Source: Sediminicoccus sp. KRV36
Lineage (GTDB): Bacteria > Pseudomonadota > Alphaproteobacteria > Acetobacterales > Acetobacteraceae
NCBI RefSeq assembly: GCF_023243115.1
Contig: NZ_CP085081.1
Location: forward strand, 3,741,001-3,805,000
DNA length: 64,000 bases
Direction of reading: 5' to 3'
The notes below the pieces were generated by a model. The model was not told the origin of the DNA and did not search any database. It worked only from the letters and a program-made list of their open reading frames with translations. The first letter of the stretch is position 1; the number at the start of each line of letters is the position of its first letter. The position numbers and the translations under genes were made by a program. Positions 1 through 9,894 of this stretch are shown in pieces.

Positions 1-588
1 CACGCTGCGCAGCTTGCCCTGCGCGGCATAGTAGGGAAGCAACGGCGCGGTCTGGCTGTGATAAGCCGCCAGGCGCGCGCCGACCGTCTCCGCCTTGTCG
101 TCGGCGCGGCGGGTGAATTCGGTCCCGCCGCACACATCACAGACGCCCGAGACCTTCGGCTGCTTGAAATGATCGTGGTAGCCCTCGCCGCAGCTGCCGC
201 AGGTGTAGCGGCCGGAGATGCGGTCCACCAGCGCCGCGTCATCCACCTTCAGCTCGATCACATGGTCCAGGACCATGCCATTCTCGCGCAGCATCGCATC
301 CAGCGCCTCGGCCTGCGGCGCCGTGCGCGGGAAGCCATCCAGGATGAAGCCGCGGGCCGCGTCAGGCTGCTTCACCCGTGCGGCGATCATCGCCGTGATG
401 ATGGAATCCGGCACCAGGGCGCCGCGTTCCATGATGGCCTTGGCCTCAAGCCCGATGGCGGAGCCTGACTTCACCTCGGCGCGCAGCATGTCGCCCGTGG
501 AGACCTGCACCAGGCCGAAGCTCTGCTCCAGGATCTTCGCCTGCGTGCCCTTGCCCGCGCCGGGGGGACCAAGAAGTATCAGATTCAT
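1..588 (-). CDS. adk: Adenylate kinase, C-terminus cut by window edge
   Basis: Interconverts ATP + AMP and 2 ADP in the cytoplasm. The protein opens with [16 protein letters not shown], so the nucleotide-binding P-loop is at residues 7-15. Four cysteines at about 130, 133, 150 and 153 (CGSC and CDVC) show the zinc-binding LID variant of the family. 196 codons are visible, ending at base 1; the usual length is about 215, so roughly 20 residues lie outside. It is the last visible gene of the secY-adk end of the ribosomal superoperon, 22 bases after secY. The ATG at 586-588 has a GGAGG-type site just upstream. Confidence 0.96.
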   Translation of the reverse strand, partial: MNLILLGPPGAGKGTQAKILEQSFGLVQVSTGDMLRAEVKSGSAIGLEAKAIMERGALVPDSIITAMIAARVKQPDAARGFILDGFPRTAPQAEALDAMLRENGMVLDHVIELKVDDAALVDRISGRYTCGSCGEGYHDHFKQPKVSGVCDVCGGTEFTRRADDKAETVGARLAAYHSQTAPLLPYYAAQGKLRSV

Positions 589-610
589 CGTTTATCCTCC
601 CCTGCCCCTA

Positions 611-1966
611 TCAACGCGGCCTTGGGCCGCGTCCGCCCAGACGGGCCTTTTTGATCAGACCCTCATACTGGTGGGCAAAGAGATGCGATTGCACCTGCGC
701 CACAGTATCCATCGTCACCGTCACGATGATCAGCAGCGACGTGCCGCCGAAGTAGAAGGGAACCCCGTAATTCGAGATCAGGATCTCGGGGATGATGCAG
801 ACGACGCAGAGATAGACCGCACCCACCACCGTCAGCCGCGTCAACACGCGATCCAGATAGTCCGAGGTATGCTGGCCGGGACGGATACCCGGCACGAAGC
901 CGCCATACTTCTTCAGGTTGTCGGCCGTCTCGGTCGGGTTGAAGACCACGGCGGTGTAGAAGAAGGCGAAGAAGATGATCAACGCCATGTAGAGCCCCAT
1001 ATAAAGGGGCTGGCCATGTGCCAGCATGTTCGCCATCGTCTGCAGCCAGGTCTCGGCCGTCCGGTCCGTGCTGAAGCCGGCAACCGTGGCCGGCAGCAAC
1101 AGCAACGAGGAGGCGAAGATCGGCGGAATCACGCCGGCTGTGTTCAGCTTCAGCGGCAGATGCGTGTTCTCGCCGCCAAACATGCGGTTGCCCACCTGGC
1201 GCTTGGGGTACTGCACCGGAATGCGCCGTTGGGCGCGCTCCACGAAGACCACGAGGCCGATGGTGCCAAGCGCCGCCAGCAGGAAGAAGATGATGAAGAA
1301 GGTGGAGAGCGCGCCGGTCCGGCCCAGCTCCAGCGTCGAGATCAGCGCCGAGGGCAGATTGGCCACGATGCCCGCGAAGATGATGAGCGAGATGCCATTG
1401 CCCACGCCGCGCGCGGTAATCTGCTCACCCAGCCACATCAGGAACATCGTCCCGCCCACCAGCGTGATCACGCAGGAGATGCGGAACGCCATGCCCGGAT
1501 CGGCCACGGCGGAACCCGTCGTGCCGCGAATCCCCTCAAGCCCCACCGAAATGCCATAGGCCTGGAAGATGGCGATCACCAGCGTGAGGTAGCGGGTGTA
1601 CTGGTTGAGCTTCTTGCGACCGCTCTCGCCTTCCTTCTTCAGCGTTTCCCAGGAGGGAATCGCCGCCGTCATCAGCTGCACGATGATGGAAGCCGAGATA
1701 TAGGGCATGATATTGAGGGCCAGCACCGTCATCCGGCCCAGCGCCCCCCCCGTGAACATGTCGAACATGCCCAGGATGCCGCCGCCATGCTGGCGCAGCA
1801 TTTCACCCATCACCGCCGCATCAACGCCAGGCACCGGCACATAGGTGCCGATGCGATAGACGATGAGTGCACCCAGCGTGAACCAGATGCGGTTCTTGAG
1901 CTCGGTCGCCTTGGACAGCACGCCGAAATTCAGGCTGCTCGCAAGCTGATCGGTGGCCGACGCCAT
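611..1966 (-). CDS. secY: Preprotein translocase subunit SecY
   Basis: Forms the protein-conducting channel of the inner-membrane Sec translocon with SecE (encoded at 31926-32117). 451 residues with about ten hydrophobic segments, the usual size and topology. The segment containing YRIGTYVPVPGVD follows the first cytoplasmic helix, and the C-terminus ends in a basic tail (GGRGPRPR). The start ATG has AGGGGG eight bases upstream. It sits in its conserved place after rplO and before adk, so it is co-transcribed with ribosomal proteins. Confidence 0.97.
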   Translation of the reverse strand: MASATDQLASSLNFGVLSKATELKNRIWFTLGALIVYRIGTYVPVPGVDAAVMGEMLRQHGGGILGMFDMFTGGALGRMTVLALNIMPYISASIIVQLMTAAIPSWETLKKEGESGRKKLNQYTRYLTLVIAIFQAYGISVGLEGIRGTTGSAVADPGMAFRISCVITLVGGTMFLMWLGEQITARGVGNGISLIIFAGIVANLPSALISTLELGRTGALSTFFIIFFLLAALGTIGLVVFVERAQRRIPVQYPKRQVGNRMFGGENTHLPLKLNTAGVIPPIFASSLLLLPATVAGFSTDRTAETWLQTMANMLAHGQPLYMGLYMALIIFFAFFYTAVVFNPTETADNLKKYGGFVPGIRPGQHTSDYLDRVLTRLTVVGAVYLCVVCIIPEILISNYGVPFYFGGTSLLIIVTVTMDTVAQVQSHLFAHQYEGLIKKARLGGRGPRPR

Positions 1967-2016
1967 GCGCTAAACCCCCTGAAAGTTGAAAACGCCGCCC
2001 GACTGGAAGCGCCGGA

Positions 2017-2499
2017 TCACTCCGCGGCGGCTTCCACCACAGGCACCGTCACCGTGCCGCCCGCCGCCTCGACCGCCGCGATCGCCGTGGCCGAAGCCCC
2101 GGAGACGGTGATCTTGACCGCGCGCTTGATCTCGCCACGGCCGAGCAGACGCACACCGGCGAACTTCTTGCTCTGGCGCACGATCCCGGCATCGCGCAGG
2201 GCGATCTCGGTGATCTCGGCATCGGCGGAGATCTTGCCCTCCTCGATCGCCTTGTCCAGCGTGCCGATGTTCAGCGCGGCGTACTGGATGCGGAAGATAT
2301 TCTTGAACCCGCGCTTCGGCAGACGGCGATAGATCGGCAGCTGGCCGCCTTCGAACCCGTTCAGCGAAACGCCGGTGCGGGCCTTCTGACCCTTGACGCC
2401 ACGGCCGGACGTCTTGCCCTTGCCGGAGCCGATGCCGCGACCGATGCGCTTGAACTTCGGCCGCGCGCCATCGTTGTCGCGCAATTCGTTGAGCTTCAT
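2017..2499 (-). CDS. rplO: 50S ribosomal protein L15
   Basis: Large-subunit protein of 160 residues. The Gly/Arg/Lys-rich N-terminus ([17 protein letters not shown]) is the rRNA-contacting extension typical of L15. I chose the ATG at 2497-2499 (MKLNELRD) because an AAGGA site lies seven or eight bases upstream. An ATG six bases earlier (2503-2505) would leave almost no spacing. The C-terminal Ala/Val-rich tail (VVEAAAE) looks variable. It lies between rpmD and secY as in other bacteria. Confidence 0.96.
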   Translation of the reverse strand: MKLNELRDNDGARPKFKRIGRGIGSGKGKTSGRGVKGQKARTGVSLNGFEGGQLPIYRRLPKRGFKNIFRIQYAALNIGTLDKAIEEGKISADAEITEIALRDAGIVRQSKKFAGVRLLGRGEIKRAVKITVSGASATAIAAVEAAGGTVTVPVVEAAAE

Positions 2500-2536
2500 G
2501 ACCATATCCTTTGAAGGAGAGACCGCGTTGCCGCGA

Positions 2537-2722
2537 TCAATCCTCCACCTTGATGAGATGCGCCACCTTGCGGATCATGCCGCGCACCGCGGGCGTGTCC
2601 TCAAGCTCGCGCGTGCGATTGATCTTGTTCAGGCCGAGCCCGACCAGCGTACCCTGCTGGCCCGGCTTCTTGCCATTGCCGGACGCGATCTGCGTCACGC
2701 GAACCGTCTTCTTATCAGACAT
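2537..2722 (-). CDS. rpmD: 50S ribosomal protein L30
   Basis: Small large-subunit protein, 61 residues, starting [15 protein letters not shown] and carrying the GLGLNKINR segment typical of L30. Its ATG lies inside the end of rpsE (8-base overlap), so translation is probably coupled. A longer reading frame upstream is only the rpsE overlap read in another frame. Confidence 0.95.
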   Translation of the reverse strand: MSDKKTVRVTQIASGNGKKPGQQGTLVGLGLNKINRTRELEDTPAVRGMIRKVAHLIKVED

Positions 2723-3347
2723 TGGCAGCAGCCTCCGGCGCCGGCTCAGCCGTGCCATCCTTGCGCGGACCCATCAGGTCAGCGACCTTCTTGCCACGGC
2801 GATTCGCCACGCTGCGCGGGCTGGTCGCCAGCGAGAGGGCGGCGAAGGTCGCCTTCACCATGTTATGCGGATTGGTCGAGCCGGTGCACTTGGCCACGAC
2901 GTCGCCCATGCCCAGCGTCTCGAAGACGGCGCGCATCGGGCCGCCCGCGATGATGCCCGTGCCGGCCGGAGCCGAACGCAGGATCACCTTGCCGGCGCCG
3001 AACTCACCGACCACGTCGTGGTGCAGCGTGCGGCTCTCGCGCATCGGGACGCGGATCATGCCCTTCTTGGCACGCTCCGTCGCCTTGCGGATGGCTTCCG
3101 GCACTTCACGCGCCTTGCCACTGCCCCAACCCACGCGGCCCTTCTGGTCACCGACCACCACCAGCGCAGCGAAGCTGAACCGACGGCCGCCCTTCACCAC
3201 CTTGGCGACGCGGTTGATGGTGACCAGCTTGTCCTGCAGCTCATCGCCCTGATCGCGCTCGGGCTGGTTGCGGTTCTGGTCGCGGTCGCGGCCACGGCCA
3301 CGGCCCCGGTTCTCGCCTTCGCCGCCGCTTCGCGGTTCACGTGCCAT
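2715..3347 (-). CDS. rpsE: 30S ribosomal protein S5
   Basis: Small-subunit protein in the decoding-fidelity region. 210 residues: an Arg/Gly/Asp/Asn-rich extension (about residues 1-35), the double-stranded RNA-binding-like domain starting at [16 protein letters not shown], then the second domain with [13 protein letters not shown]. The E. coli protein is near 167 residues; most of the difference is the N-terminal arginine-rich arm, with a further alanine-rich C-terminal tail. Arginine-rich S5 arms are known in alphaproteobacteria. Overlaps rpmD by 8 bases. Confidence 0.97.
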   Translation of the reverse strand: MAREPRSGGEGENRGRGRGRDRDQNRNQPERDQGDELQDKLVTINRVAKVVKGGRRFSFAALVVVGDQKGRVGWGSGKAREVPEAIRKATERAKKGMIRVPMRESRTLHHDVVGEFGAGKVILRSAPAGTGIIAGGPMRAVFETLGMGDVVAKCTGSTNPHNMVKATFAALSLATSPRSVANRRGKKVADLMGPRKDGTAEPAPEAAANV

Positions 3348-3365
3348 AATTTATCTCCCCGCGGC

Positions 3366-3728
3366 TCAGAAGGACAGGCCGCCCTCGCGGGCAGCCTCCG
3401 CCAGCGCCTTGACGCGGCCATGATACAGGAAGGGCCCACGGTCGAAGACGACCGCGGAAACCCCGGCGGCGAGCGCACGCTCGGCCACCAGCTTGCCAAC
3501 CGTGACGGCCGCGTCCTTGTCGGCGCCCGTCTTCAGGCTGCCGCGCAGATCCTTCTCCAGCGTGGAGGCGGCTGCGACGGTCTTGCCCGCCACGTCGTCA
3601 ATGACCTGGGCGTAGATGTGGCGCCCCGAGCGGAACACCGAAAGCCGCGGGCGCCCAGCGCCCTTGACCTTGATCTGGTAGCGCAGGCGCGCCCGACGGC
3701 GCTCCCGCAATGCGATCTTGTCGGCCAT
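3366..3728 (-). CDS. rplR: 50S ribosomal protein L18
   Basis: 5S rRNA-binding protein of the central protuberance; 120 residues, normal length. The basic N-terminus ([16 protein letters not shown]) and the [16 protein letters not shown] motif are diagnostic. Its start ATG shares one base with the rplF stop codon (TAATG), which implies translational coupling. Followed by rpsE after 18 bases. Confidence 0.97.
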   Translation of the reverse strand: MADKIALRERRRARLRYQIKVKGAGRPRLSVFRSGRHIYAQVIDDVAGKTVAAASTLEKDLRGSLKTGADKDAAVTVGKLVAERALAAGVSAVVFDRGPFLYHGRVKALAEAAREGGLSF

Positions 3729-4261
3729 TACTTCTTCTTCCCCTCCTTCCGGAGGATGACTTCGTTGTCATACTTGACGCCCTTGCCCTTATAGGGCTCG
3801 GGGCCGCGATAGGCGCGGATTTCCGCCGCCACCTGGCCGACCTTCTGCTTGTCCGTCCCCTCGACCTTGATCGCGGTCGGACGTTCGCAGGTGATCTTGA
3901 TGCCAGCCGGCACGGCATAGCGGATTTCGTGGCTGTAGCCCAGGTTCAGCACGAGCTCGTTGCCGACCACGGCCGCCTTGTAGCCGGTGCCGGTGATTTC
4001 CATGGACTTGGTGAAGCCCACAGAGACACCCTGCACCATGCCCTGCACCAGGCTGCGCGTCGTCCCCCAGAGGGTCCGCTCACGCGTCCCCTTGCCGCGG
4101 GGCGAAACCGCAACTTCATCGGCGCGGATGTCGAGATCCACCGCATCCGTCAGATCGAGCTTCAGCTCACCGAGCTTGCCCTTGGCCACGAGCGTGCGGC
4201 CGGCCAGCGAAAGCTGGACGCCGGCGGGCACGGGGACCGGATATTTACCAACGCGAGACAT
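3728..4261 (-). CDS. rplF: 50S ribosomal protein L6
   Basis: Large-subunit protein near the factor-binding site; 177 residues, normal. Two repeated L6 folds, the second ending in the [13 protein letters not shown] signature; the C-terminus is Lys-rich (EGKKK). N-terminus [15 protein letters not shown] is typical. It sits 12 bases after rpsH and overlaps rplR by one base. Confidence 0.97.
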   Translation of the reverse strand: MSRVGKYPVPVPAGVQLSLAGRTLVAKGKLGELKLDLTDAVDLDIRADEVAVSPRGKGTRERTLWGTTRSLVQGMVQGVSVGFTKSMEITGTGYKAAVVGNELVLNLGYSHEIRYAVPAGIKITCERPTAIKVEGTDKQKVGQVAAEIRAYRGPEPYKGKGVKYDNEVILRKEGKKK

Positions 4262-4273
4262 GTCGGCCCCCTA

Positions 4274-4672
4274 TCAGAACACGCGGCAAAGGACTTCGCC
4301 GCCGACATTGGCAGCGCGGGCCTCCGCATCACTCATCACGCCACGCGGCGTGGACAAAATCGAAATCCCGAGGCCGCTGTAGAACTTCGGCAGCTCCTTG
4401 ATCTTCGAGTAGACACGGCGGCCAGGCTTGGACACGCGCTTGATTTCCTTGATGGCGGGCTCGCCCTCGGAATACTTCAGCTCGATCTCGATCTGGCTGA
4501 TCCCGGCGCGCAGCTCCTCCACGCGCCAGGCGCGGATGTAACCCTCGCGCTTCAGCACGTCGAGCACATCGGTCTTGAGGCGCGAGGCCGGGGCAACGCA
4601 GCGCGTCTGGCGAGCGCCATGGGCATTGCGGATACGGGTGAGCAAGTCACCCAACGGATCGGACATGGACAT
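4274..4672 (-). CDS. rpsH: 30S ribosomal protein S8
   Basis: 16S rRNA-binding assembly protein; 132 residues. N-terminal MSDPLGDLLTRIRNA and C-terminal STPRGVMSDAEAR are family signatures. In E. coli S8 represses the spc operon by binding mRNA near rplE; whether that occurs here cannot be read from this sequence. The first ATG is used (MSMSDPLG); the third codon is an alternative start. Confidence 0.97.
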   Translation of the reverse strand: MSMSDPLGDLLTRIRNAHGARQTRCVAPASRLKTDVLDVLKREGYIRAWRVEELRAGISQIEIELKYSEGEPAIKEIKRVSKPGRRVYSKIKELPKFYSGLGISILSTPRGVMSDAEARAANVGGEVLCRVF

Positions 4673-4684
4673 GTGCCGGGCCCC

Positions 4685-4990
4685 TTACCAGCTCGCCTTG
4701 ACCACACCGGGGAGCTGGCCCTTATTGGCCAGATCCCGCAGCTGGTTGCGGCAAAGCTTGAACTTCCGGTAATTGCCGCGCGGACGCCCGGTCAACTCGC
4801 AGCGCAGACGAACGCGAACCTTCGCGCCATTGCGCGGCATCTCCGCGAGCTTGATGCTCGCCTCGAAGCGGTCCTCGATCGGCGTCTCGCGATCCATCAC
4901 GACGGCTTTCAGCTTCGCACGCTTCTTGGCGTGCAGGGCTGTCAGCTTCTCGCGATACTTGTTCTTCTGGACTGAAGAGGTCTTGGCCAT
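4685..4990 (-). CDS. rpsN: 30S ribosomal protein S14, zinc-independent type
   Basis: Small-subunit head protein, 101 residues. It lacks the paired CxxC motifs of the short zinc-binding S14, so it is the long zinc-independent form. The signature [15 protein letters not shown] is present. Located between rplE and rpsH as in the spc operon. Confidence 0.96.
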   Translation of the reverse strand: MAKTSSVQKNKYREKLTALHAKKRAKLKAVVMDRETPIEDRFEASIKLAEMPRNGAKVRVRLRCELTGRPRGNYRKFKLCRNQLRDLANKGQLPGVVKASW

Positions 4991-5044
4991 TTGGTCTGTG
5001 GTCCTCCGGAACCTGCCAGCCTCAGCTGGCGGTTTTCCAATGAT

Positions 5045-5740
5045 TCAGTTGACGAAGGGGAGATCGAAAGCCTTCAGCAGAGCTTTGGCTTCCTTGTCCG
5101 TCTTCGCCGTCGTGACGAACACGATGTCCATGCCGCGCACCTGATCAACCTTGTCGTAGTTGATCTCCGGGAACACGATCTGCTCCTTCAGGCCGAGCGC
5201 GTAATTGCCCCGCCCATCGAAGCCACGATTGCCCGGGATCCCGCGGAAGTCACGCACGCGCGGCAGCGCGATCGTCACCAGGCGGTCCAGGAACTCGAAC
5301 ATGCGCGCCTTGCGCAGCGTGACCTTGCAGCCGATCGCCTGGCCTTCGCGGATCTTGAAGCCCGCGATCGCCTTCTTCGCCCGCGTGCGCACCGGCTTCT
5401 GGCCGGCGATCAGCGTGAGGTCGGCGACGGCCGCATCCAGCTTCTTCTGGTCGCCGGCGGCTTCGCCGACGCCCATGTTGATCACGATCTTGTCGAGTTT
5501 CGGCACTTCCATCGGGTTCGTGTAGCCGAACTCCTCCTGAAGCTTCGCCCGGATCACCTCGGCATAGGCAACCTGAAGGCGCGTGGGCTCAGACCACGAA
5601 GCGGCGGCCGGGCCGGCAGCGGCCGGAACGGCCTCCGCGCGGCGGCTGCTGCCCTCGGGGGCATCGGCCTTCTTCGCAACCGGCTTGTTGGCCGGCTTGT
5701 TCTTGTTGCCGGGCGCGTTGCCCTTTTTCGTCCCGCTCAT
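5045..5740 (-). CDS. rplE: 50S ribosomal protein L5 with long N-terminal extension
   Basis: 5S rRNA-binding protein of the central protuberance. The normal L5 body begins near residue 50 ([20 protein letters not shown], then [11 protein letters not shown]) and ends FDLPFVN. It is preceded by about 48 low-complexity residues rich in Lys, Asn, Pro and Ala ([19 protein letters not shown]...). Total is 231 residues against about 180 usually. I see no in-frame ATG, GTG or TTG near the start of the body, and the ATG at 5738-5740 overlaps the rplX stop as ATGA. The extension is therefore probably translated. Its role is unknown. Confidence 0.94.
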   Translation of the reverse strand: MSGTKKGNAPGNKNKPANKPVAKKADAPEGSSRRAEAVPAAAGPAAASWSEPTRLQVAYAEVIRAKLQEEFGYTNPMEVPKLDKIVINMGVGEAAGDQKKLDAAVADLTLIAGQKPVRTRAKKAIAGFKIREGQAIGCKVTLRKARMFEFLDRLVTIALPRVRDFRGIPGNRGFDGRGNYALGLKEQIVFPEINYDKVDQVRGMDIVFVTTAKTDKEAKALLKAFDLPFVN

Positions 5741-6057
5741 GCGTCGAGCACCTCACCAGAGCCCTTGGCCACGCGAACCTTCTTCCCGTCCTCAAGGACG
5801 CGGAAGCCGACGCGGGCGGGCTTGTCCGTCTTCGGGTCAATCAGCGCGAGGTTCGAGAGGTCAATCGTGGCCTCCTTCGAGACGATGCCACCGGCCTCGC
5901 CCACGCGCGTCTGCTTCGTGTGCTTCTTGACCAGGTTCACGCCCTGAACCACAGCGCGGTTCTCGGTCGGCATCACGCGGAGGACTTCCCCGCGCTTGCC
6001 CTTGTCACGACCGGCGAGCACATGCACCCGGTCGCCCTTCTTGATCTTGGCCGCCAT
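5737..6057 (-). CDS. rplX: 50S ribosomal protein L24
   Basis: Assembly-initiator protein of the large subunit; 106 residues. The N-terminal KOW motif ([20 protein letters not shown]) and [13 protein letters not shown] identify it. Stop overlaps the rplE start by four bases (ATGA) and its start is two bases from the rplN stop. Confidence 0.97.
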   Translation of the reverse strand: MAAKIKKGDRVHVLAGRDKGKRGEVLRVMPTENRAVVQGVNLVKKHTKQTRVGEAGGIVSKEATIDLSNLALIDPKTDKPARVGFRVLEDGKKVRVAKGSGEVLDA

Positions 6058-6059
6058 GA

Positions 6060-6428
6060 TTACAGGACCTCCGGCGCCAGCGAGATGATCTTCATGAACT
6101 TCTTCGCACGCAGCTCGCGGACCACCGGCCCAAAAATGCGGGTGCCGATCGGCTCGCCCGCCTTGTTGATGAGCACCGCCGCATTGCGGTCAAAGCGGAT
6201 CGCCGAACCGTCGGGACGGCGGACGGGATAAGCCGTGCGCACGATGACCGCGCGCTCGACCGAGCCCTTCTTCACCTTGCCGCGGGGAATGGCTTCCTGC
6301 ACGGCGACGACGATGATGTCACCCACCGAGGCGAACCTGCGCTTCGAGCCACCCAGCACCTTGATGCACTGCACACGACGCGCGCCCGAGTTGTCGGCCA
6401 CGTCGAGGTTGGCTTCAACTCCGATCAT
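6060..6428 (-). CDS. rplN: 50S ribosomal protein L14
   Basis: Large-subunit protein at the subunit interface; 122 residues, exactly the usual length. [17 protein letters not shown] and the [13 protein letters not shown] segment are diagnostic. Start overlaps the rpsQ stop by four bases. Confidence 0.98.
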   Translation of the reverse strand: MIGVEANLDVADNSGARRVQCIKVLGGSKRRFASVGDIIVVAVQEAIPRGKVKKGSVERAVIVRTAYPVRRPDGSAIRFDRNAAVLINKAGEPIGTRIFGPVVRELRAKKFMKIISLAPEVL

Positions 6429-6685
6429 GCCGGAACTCCTTCAAGGGCTGCGCCATTGCGAGCGACCACCGTCCAGGTCTTGCGCTTGCTGATCGGCGGG
6501 CACTCCTCGATGGAAACGAGGTCGCCTTCCTTGCACAGATTGGTTTCGTCATGCGCAGCATACTTCTTCGAGCGGCGAATGAACTTCTTGTAGAGCGGAT
6601 GCATCACGCGACGTTCGACCAAGACGGTGATCGTCTTGTCCATCTTGTCGCTGACAACCCGCCCGGTGAGGACTCGCTTCGGCAT
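6425..6685 (-). CDS. rpsQ: 30S ribosomal protein S17
   Basis: Primary 16S rRNA-binding protein, OB-fold; 86 residues. Carries the core [19 protein letters not shown] and [14 protein letters not shown] signatures. It follows rpmC by 14 bases and overlaps rplN by four. Confidence 0.97.
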   Translation of the reverse strand: MPKRVLTGRVVSDKMDKTITVLVERRVMHPLYKKFIRRSKKYAAHDETNLCKEGDLVSIEECPPISKRKTWTVVARNGAALEGVPA

Positions 6686-6699
6686 GGCCGTGGTCTCCT

Positions 6700-6906
6700 C
6701 TATGCCTTGGCGGCCGAACGCGAACGCTCGACCAGGACGGTTTTCACACGGGCGATATCACGACGCACCGCCTGAATGCGGCCCGTCGCTTCCAGCTGCC
6801 CGGTGGCACGCTGGAAACGCAGATTGAACTGCTCCTTCCGAAGGTCGAGCAGCAGGCCGCCCAACTCATCGGCAGTCTTGGTGCGGATGTCCACGATCTT
6901 GGTCAT
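6700..6906 (-). CDS. rpmC: 50S ribosomal protein L29
   Basis: Small helical protein at the peptide exit tunnel; 68 residues starting [17 protein letters not shown], with the signature [17 protein letters not shown] longer frame extends upstream, but it overlaps rplP and has no L29 similarity, so the ATG at 6904-6906 is chosen. It begins four bases after the rplP stop. Confidence 0.97.
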   Translation of the reverse strand: MTKIVDIRTKTADELGGLLLDLRKEQFNLRFQRATGQLEATGRIQAVRRDIARVKTVLVERSRSAAKA

Positions 6907-6910
6907 GACC

Positions 6911-7333
6911 TCAGGCCTCCGTCGCGCCGAGGCGCGCAACAATCTTCGTGCGGATCGGCAGCTTGGCGGCGCCGAGCAGCAGCGCCTCCTTGGCCGTATC
7001 CAGGGGCACGCCATCAATCTCGAACATGATGCGGCCAGGCTTGACGCGCGCCACCCAGAATTCGGGCGCACCCTTGCCCGAACCCATGCGGACTTCGGCA
7101 GGCTTGCTGGACACGGGCACATCCGGGAAAATCCGGATCCACACGCGGCCAGCGCGCTTCATGGCGCGCGTGATGGCACGGCGGGCGGCCTCGATCTGGC
7201 GCGCGGTCACGCGCTCCGGCTCGAGGGCCTTCAGGCCGTATCCACCAAAGGCGAGCGTGAAGCCACCCTTGGCGACGCCCTTGATGCGGCCCTTATGGGC
7301 CTTCCGATACTTGGTTCGCTTCGGCTGCAACAT
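6911..7333 (-). CDS. rplP: 50S ribosomal protein L16
   Basis: Large-subunit protein near the A-site tRNA elbow; 140 residues. [38 protein letters not shown] and [10 protein letters not shown] are the L16 signatures. Sits between rpsC and rpmC in conserved order. Confidence 0.98.
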   Translation of the reverse strand: MLQPKRTKYRKAHKGRIKGVAKGGFTLAFGGYGLKALEPERVTARQIEAARRAITRAMKRAGRVWIRIFPDVPVSSKPAEVRMGSGKGAPEFWVARVKPGRIMFEIDGVPLDTAKEALLLGAAKLPIRTKIVARLGATEA

Positions 7334-7347
7334 CTCAGTTCACCTGG

Positions 7348-8025
7348 TTACCGCTGGGGCGCTTGTTCGTGGGCGCGCTTATCCTGCGCACTCGGATCAT
7401 GGGCCATGATTTCGCCCTTGAAGATCCACACCTTTACGCCGCAGGTGCCATAAGTCGTCTTCGCCGTCGCAACGCCATAATCAATGTCGGCGCGCAGCGT
7501 GTGCAGGGGCACGCGACCTTCGCGATACCACTCCATCCGCGCGATCTCGGCACCGCCAAGACGCCCGGAGCAGTTGATCCGGATGCCCAGCGCGCCAAGG
7601 CGCATGGCGGATTGCACGGCGCGCTTCATCGCACGGCGGAAGGCCACGCGGCGCTCCAGCTGCTGCGCGATGCTCTCGGCCACGAGAACACTGTCGAGCT
7701 CCGGCTTGCGGATCTCCAGGATGTTCAGCGAGACTTCGGCGCCGGCCTTGATGGACAATTCCTTGCGCAGCGTATCGATATCCGCGCCCTTCTTGCCGAT
7801 GACGACGCCAGGGCGCGCGGCATGAATGGTCACGCGCGGCTTCTTCGCCGGACGCTCCACCACCACCTTCGACACGCCAGCGGACTTCAGCCGCTCCTTC
7901 AGCGTCTCGCGCAGCTTCAGGTCGTCATGCAGCAGCCGCGCATAATCCCGGCCCGCATACCAGCGGCTGTCCCAGGTGCGGTTGATGCCGAGGCGAAGGC
8001 CAATCGGATTGACTTTGTGACCCAT
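7348..8025 (-). CDS. rpsC: 30S ribosomal protein S3
   Basis: mRNA-entry-site protein of 225 residues. It starts [16 protein letters not shown] and has a KH domain with [17 protein letters not shown] (about residues 60-80). I chose the ATG at 8023-8025, one base after the rplV stop (TAATATG), over a longer upstream frame that only overlaps rplV. C-terminal tail [16 protein letters not shown] is variable in the family. Confidence 0.97.
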   Translation of the reverse strand: MGHKVNPIGLRLGINRTWDSRWYAGRDYARLLHDDLKLRETLKERLKSAGVSKVVVERPAKKPRVTIHAARPGVVIGKKGADIDTLRKELSIKAGAEVSLNILEIRKPELDSVLVAESIAQQLERRVAFRRAMKRAVQSAMRLGALGIRINCSGRLGGAEIARMEWYREGRVPLHTLRADIDYGVATAKTTYGTCGVKVWIFKGEIMAHDPSAQDKRAHEQAPQR

Positions 8026-8026
8026 A

Positions 8027-8431
8027 TTACGCTGCCTTCGCTTCGCTCGACGCCACGGGCGCCTGCTGTTCCGCGACCACAATCTTCAAATGGCTGAACC
8101 ACTTCTCGATGCGCGACGACTTGCCACGGCCACGCGCGGCAAAGCGCTTCATGACCATGGAGCGACCGACTTCCGCCTTGGCCACCACCAGACGATCCAC
8201 GTCCAGCTGGTGGTTGTTCTCGGCGTTGGCGATCGCGCTTTCCAGCGTCTTCTTCACCGTCTGGGCGATGCGGCGCTTGCTGAAGGTCAGCGTGGCAACG
8301 GCATCCTGCGCCTTGGCGCCACGGATCATCGCGGCCACCAAGTTCAGCTTCAGCGGGCTCACGCGGATGTTGTGCGTGATGGCCTGCGCCTCGGAATCCG
8401 CGAGACCGCGGGGATGTTTCGGCTTGCTCAT
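8027..8431 (-). CDS. rplV: 50S ribosomal protein L22
   Basis: Lines the peptide exit tunnel; 134 residues. The segment [16 protein letters not shown] and the late [22 protein letters not shown] (split here for the beta-hairpin and C-terminus) are typical. N-terminal extension [17 protein letters not shown] and a C-terminal Ala-rich tail are slightly longer than in E. coli (110 residues). Confidence 0.97.
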   Translation of the reverse strand: MSKPKHPRGLADSEAQAITHNIRVSPLKLNLVAAMIRGAKAQDAVATLTFSKRRIAQTVKKTLESAIANAENNHQLDVDRLVVAKAEVGRSMVMKRFAARGRGKSSRIEKWFSHLKIVVAEQQAPVASSEAKAA

Positions 8432-8434
8432 GGC

Positions 8435-8713
8435 TTAGCCCCGCTTCGCCTTCTTGTCGGCCGAGTGACCACCAAAGGTCCGCGTCGGCGAGAATTCGCC
8501 GAGCTTGTGGCCAACCATGTTTTCAGACACCTGAACCGGCAGAAACTTCTTGCCGTTGTAGACCCCAAAGGTGAGGCCCACGAACTGCGGCAGGATCGTG
8601 CTTCGGCGCGACCACGTCTTGATGAGCTCGTTGCGGGTGGAGTTCCTTGCGGTCTCCGCCTTGGCGAGAAGATAGCCGTCCACGAACGGCCCTTTCCATA
8701 CACTGCGCGGCAT
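8435..8713 (-). CDS. rpsS: 30S ribosomal protein S19
   Basis: Small-subunit head protein, 92 residues, starting [16 protein letters not shown], the invariant S19 N-terminus. [17 protein letters not shown] near the C-terminus confirms it. The ATG at 8711-8713 is five bases after the rplB stop; the longer upstream frame lies inside rplB and is rejected. Confidence 0.98.
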   Translation of the reverse strand: MPRSVWKGPFVDGYLLAKAETARNSTRNELIKTWSRRSTILPQFVGLTFGVYNGKKFLPVQVSENMVGHKLGEFSPTRTFGGHSADKKAKRG

Positions 8714-8718
8714 CGCGA

Positions 8719-9555
8719 TCAGCCCTTCGTCGCGTTGCGGCGGCGCACGATATCGCGATCCGTCCGCTTGTTGTTGCGCGTCTTCGCACCCTTGGTCGGC
8801 TTGCCCCACGGCGTCACCGGATGGCGGCCACCGGAGGTCCGGCCTTCACCACCACCATGCGGGTGATCGACAGGGTTCATGGTCACACCGCGGTTATGCG
8901 GCTTGCGCCCCATCCAGCGGCTGCGGCCAGCCTTGCCCAGATCCTGGTTGCTGTTGTCCGCGTTGGACACAGCGCCGATGCTGGCCAGGCACTCGCTGCG
9001 CACGGTGCGCACCTCGCCCGACATCAGCTTCACCTGCGCAAGCCCGGCATCCTTGCCGACCAGCTGCGCGAAGGTCCCGGCGGAACGGGCGACCTTTGCA
9101 CCGGCACCCGGCTTCAGCTCGATATTGTGGATCACGGTCCCGACCGGGATCGCGCCGAGCGGCATCGCATTGCCCGGCTTGATATCGGCCTTGTCGCCCG
9201 CGATCACCACGTCGCCCACCTTCATGCGCTGCGGCGCAATGATGTAGGCGATCTCGTTGTTCGAGTACTTCACCAGCGCGATGAAGGCGGTGCGGTTCGG
9301 ATCATACTCGATCCGCTCCACCGTCGCCGGCATGCCCCAATTGGCACGGCGCTTGAAGTCCACGATGCGGTAGGACTGCTTGTGACCGCCCCCACGGAAC
9401 CGCACGGTGATGCGGCCGTGATTGTTGCGGCCGCCGGAATGGCTCTTGCCTTCCGTCAGCCCCTTGACGGGCTTGCCCTTCCACAGACCGGAGCGGTCGA
9501 TGAGAACCGTGCCGCGAAGGCTCGGCGTCGTCGGGTTATAATTCTTGAGCGCCAT
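8719..9555 (-). CDS. rplB: 50S ribosomal protein L2
   Basis: Peptidyl-transferase-centre protein, 278 residues, normal. Contains [38 protein letters not shown] and the C-terminal [18 protein letters not shown] with the conserved histidine near the catalytic centre. Follows rplW by three bases. Confidence 0.98.
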   Translation of the reverse strand: MALKNYNPTTPSLRGTVLIDRSGLWKGKPVKGLTEGKSHSGGRNNHGRITVRFRGGGHKQSYRIVDFKRRANWGMPATVERIEYDPNRTAFIALVKYSNNEIAYIIAPQRMKVGDVVIAGDKADIKPGNAMPLGAIPVGTVIHNIELKPGAGAKVARSAGTFAQLVGKDAGLAQVKLMSGEVRTVRSECLASIGAVSNADNSNQDLGKAGRSRWMGRKPHNRGVTMNPVDHPHGGGEGRTSGGRHPVTPWGKPTKGAKTRNNKRTDRDIVRRRNATKG

Positions 9556-9558
9556 GGC

Positions 9559-9894
9559 TTAGCTGAGCCCCGTGGTCAGATCGATGCTCTGGCCATCGGC
9601 CAGGCGCACCATCGCCTTCTTCCAATCCGAGCGCTGGCCAGGACGGCCCTTGAAGCGCTTGGCCTTGCCCTTCATGACCAGCGTATTCACCGCCAGCACG
9701 TTCACGCCGAAGAGACCCTCGACCGCCTGCTTGATCTCAGGCTTCGAGGCGTCAATCGCCACGCGGAACGCATACTGGCCGTTTTCGCTCATCATGGTGG
9801 CCTTCTCGGTCACCAGGGGCGAGAGGATGCACTGGTACATCCGCTCGGCGCTGATCTTCGGCGCCGCCTTCGGCTTGCTGATGGACGCACTCAT
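9559..9894 (-). CDS. rplW: 50S ribosomal protein L23
   Basis: Exit-tunnel protein that docks trigger factor and SRP; 111 residues. The body begins [17 protein letters not shown]; about 18 variable residues precede it. Its ATG overlaps the rplD stop by four bases, supporting this start. The C-terminal [17 protein letters not shown] is the family signature. Confidence 0.96.
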   Translation of the reverse strand: MSASISKPKAAPKISAERMYQCILSPLVTEKATMMSENGQYAFRVAIDASKPEIKQAVEGLFGVNVLAVNTLVMKGKAKRFKGRPGQRSDWKKAMVRLADGQSIDLTTGLS

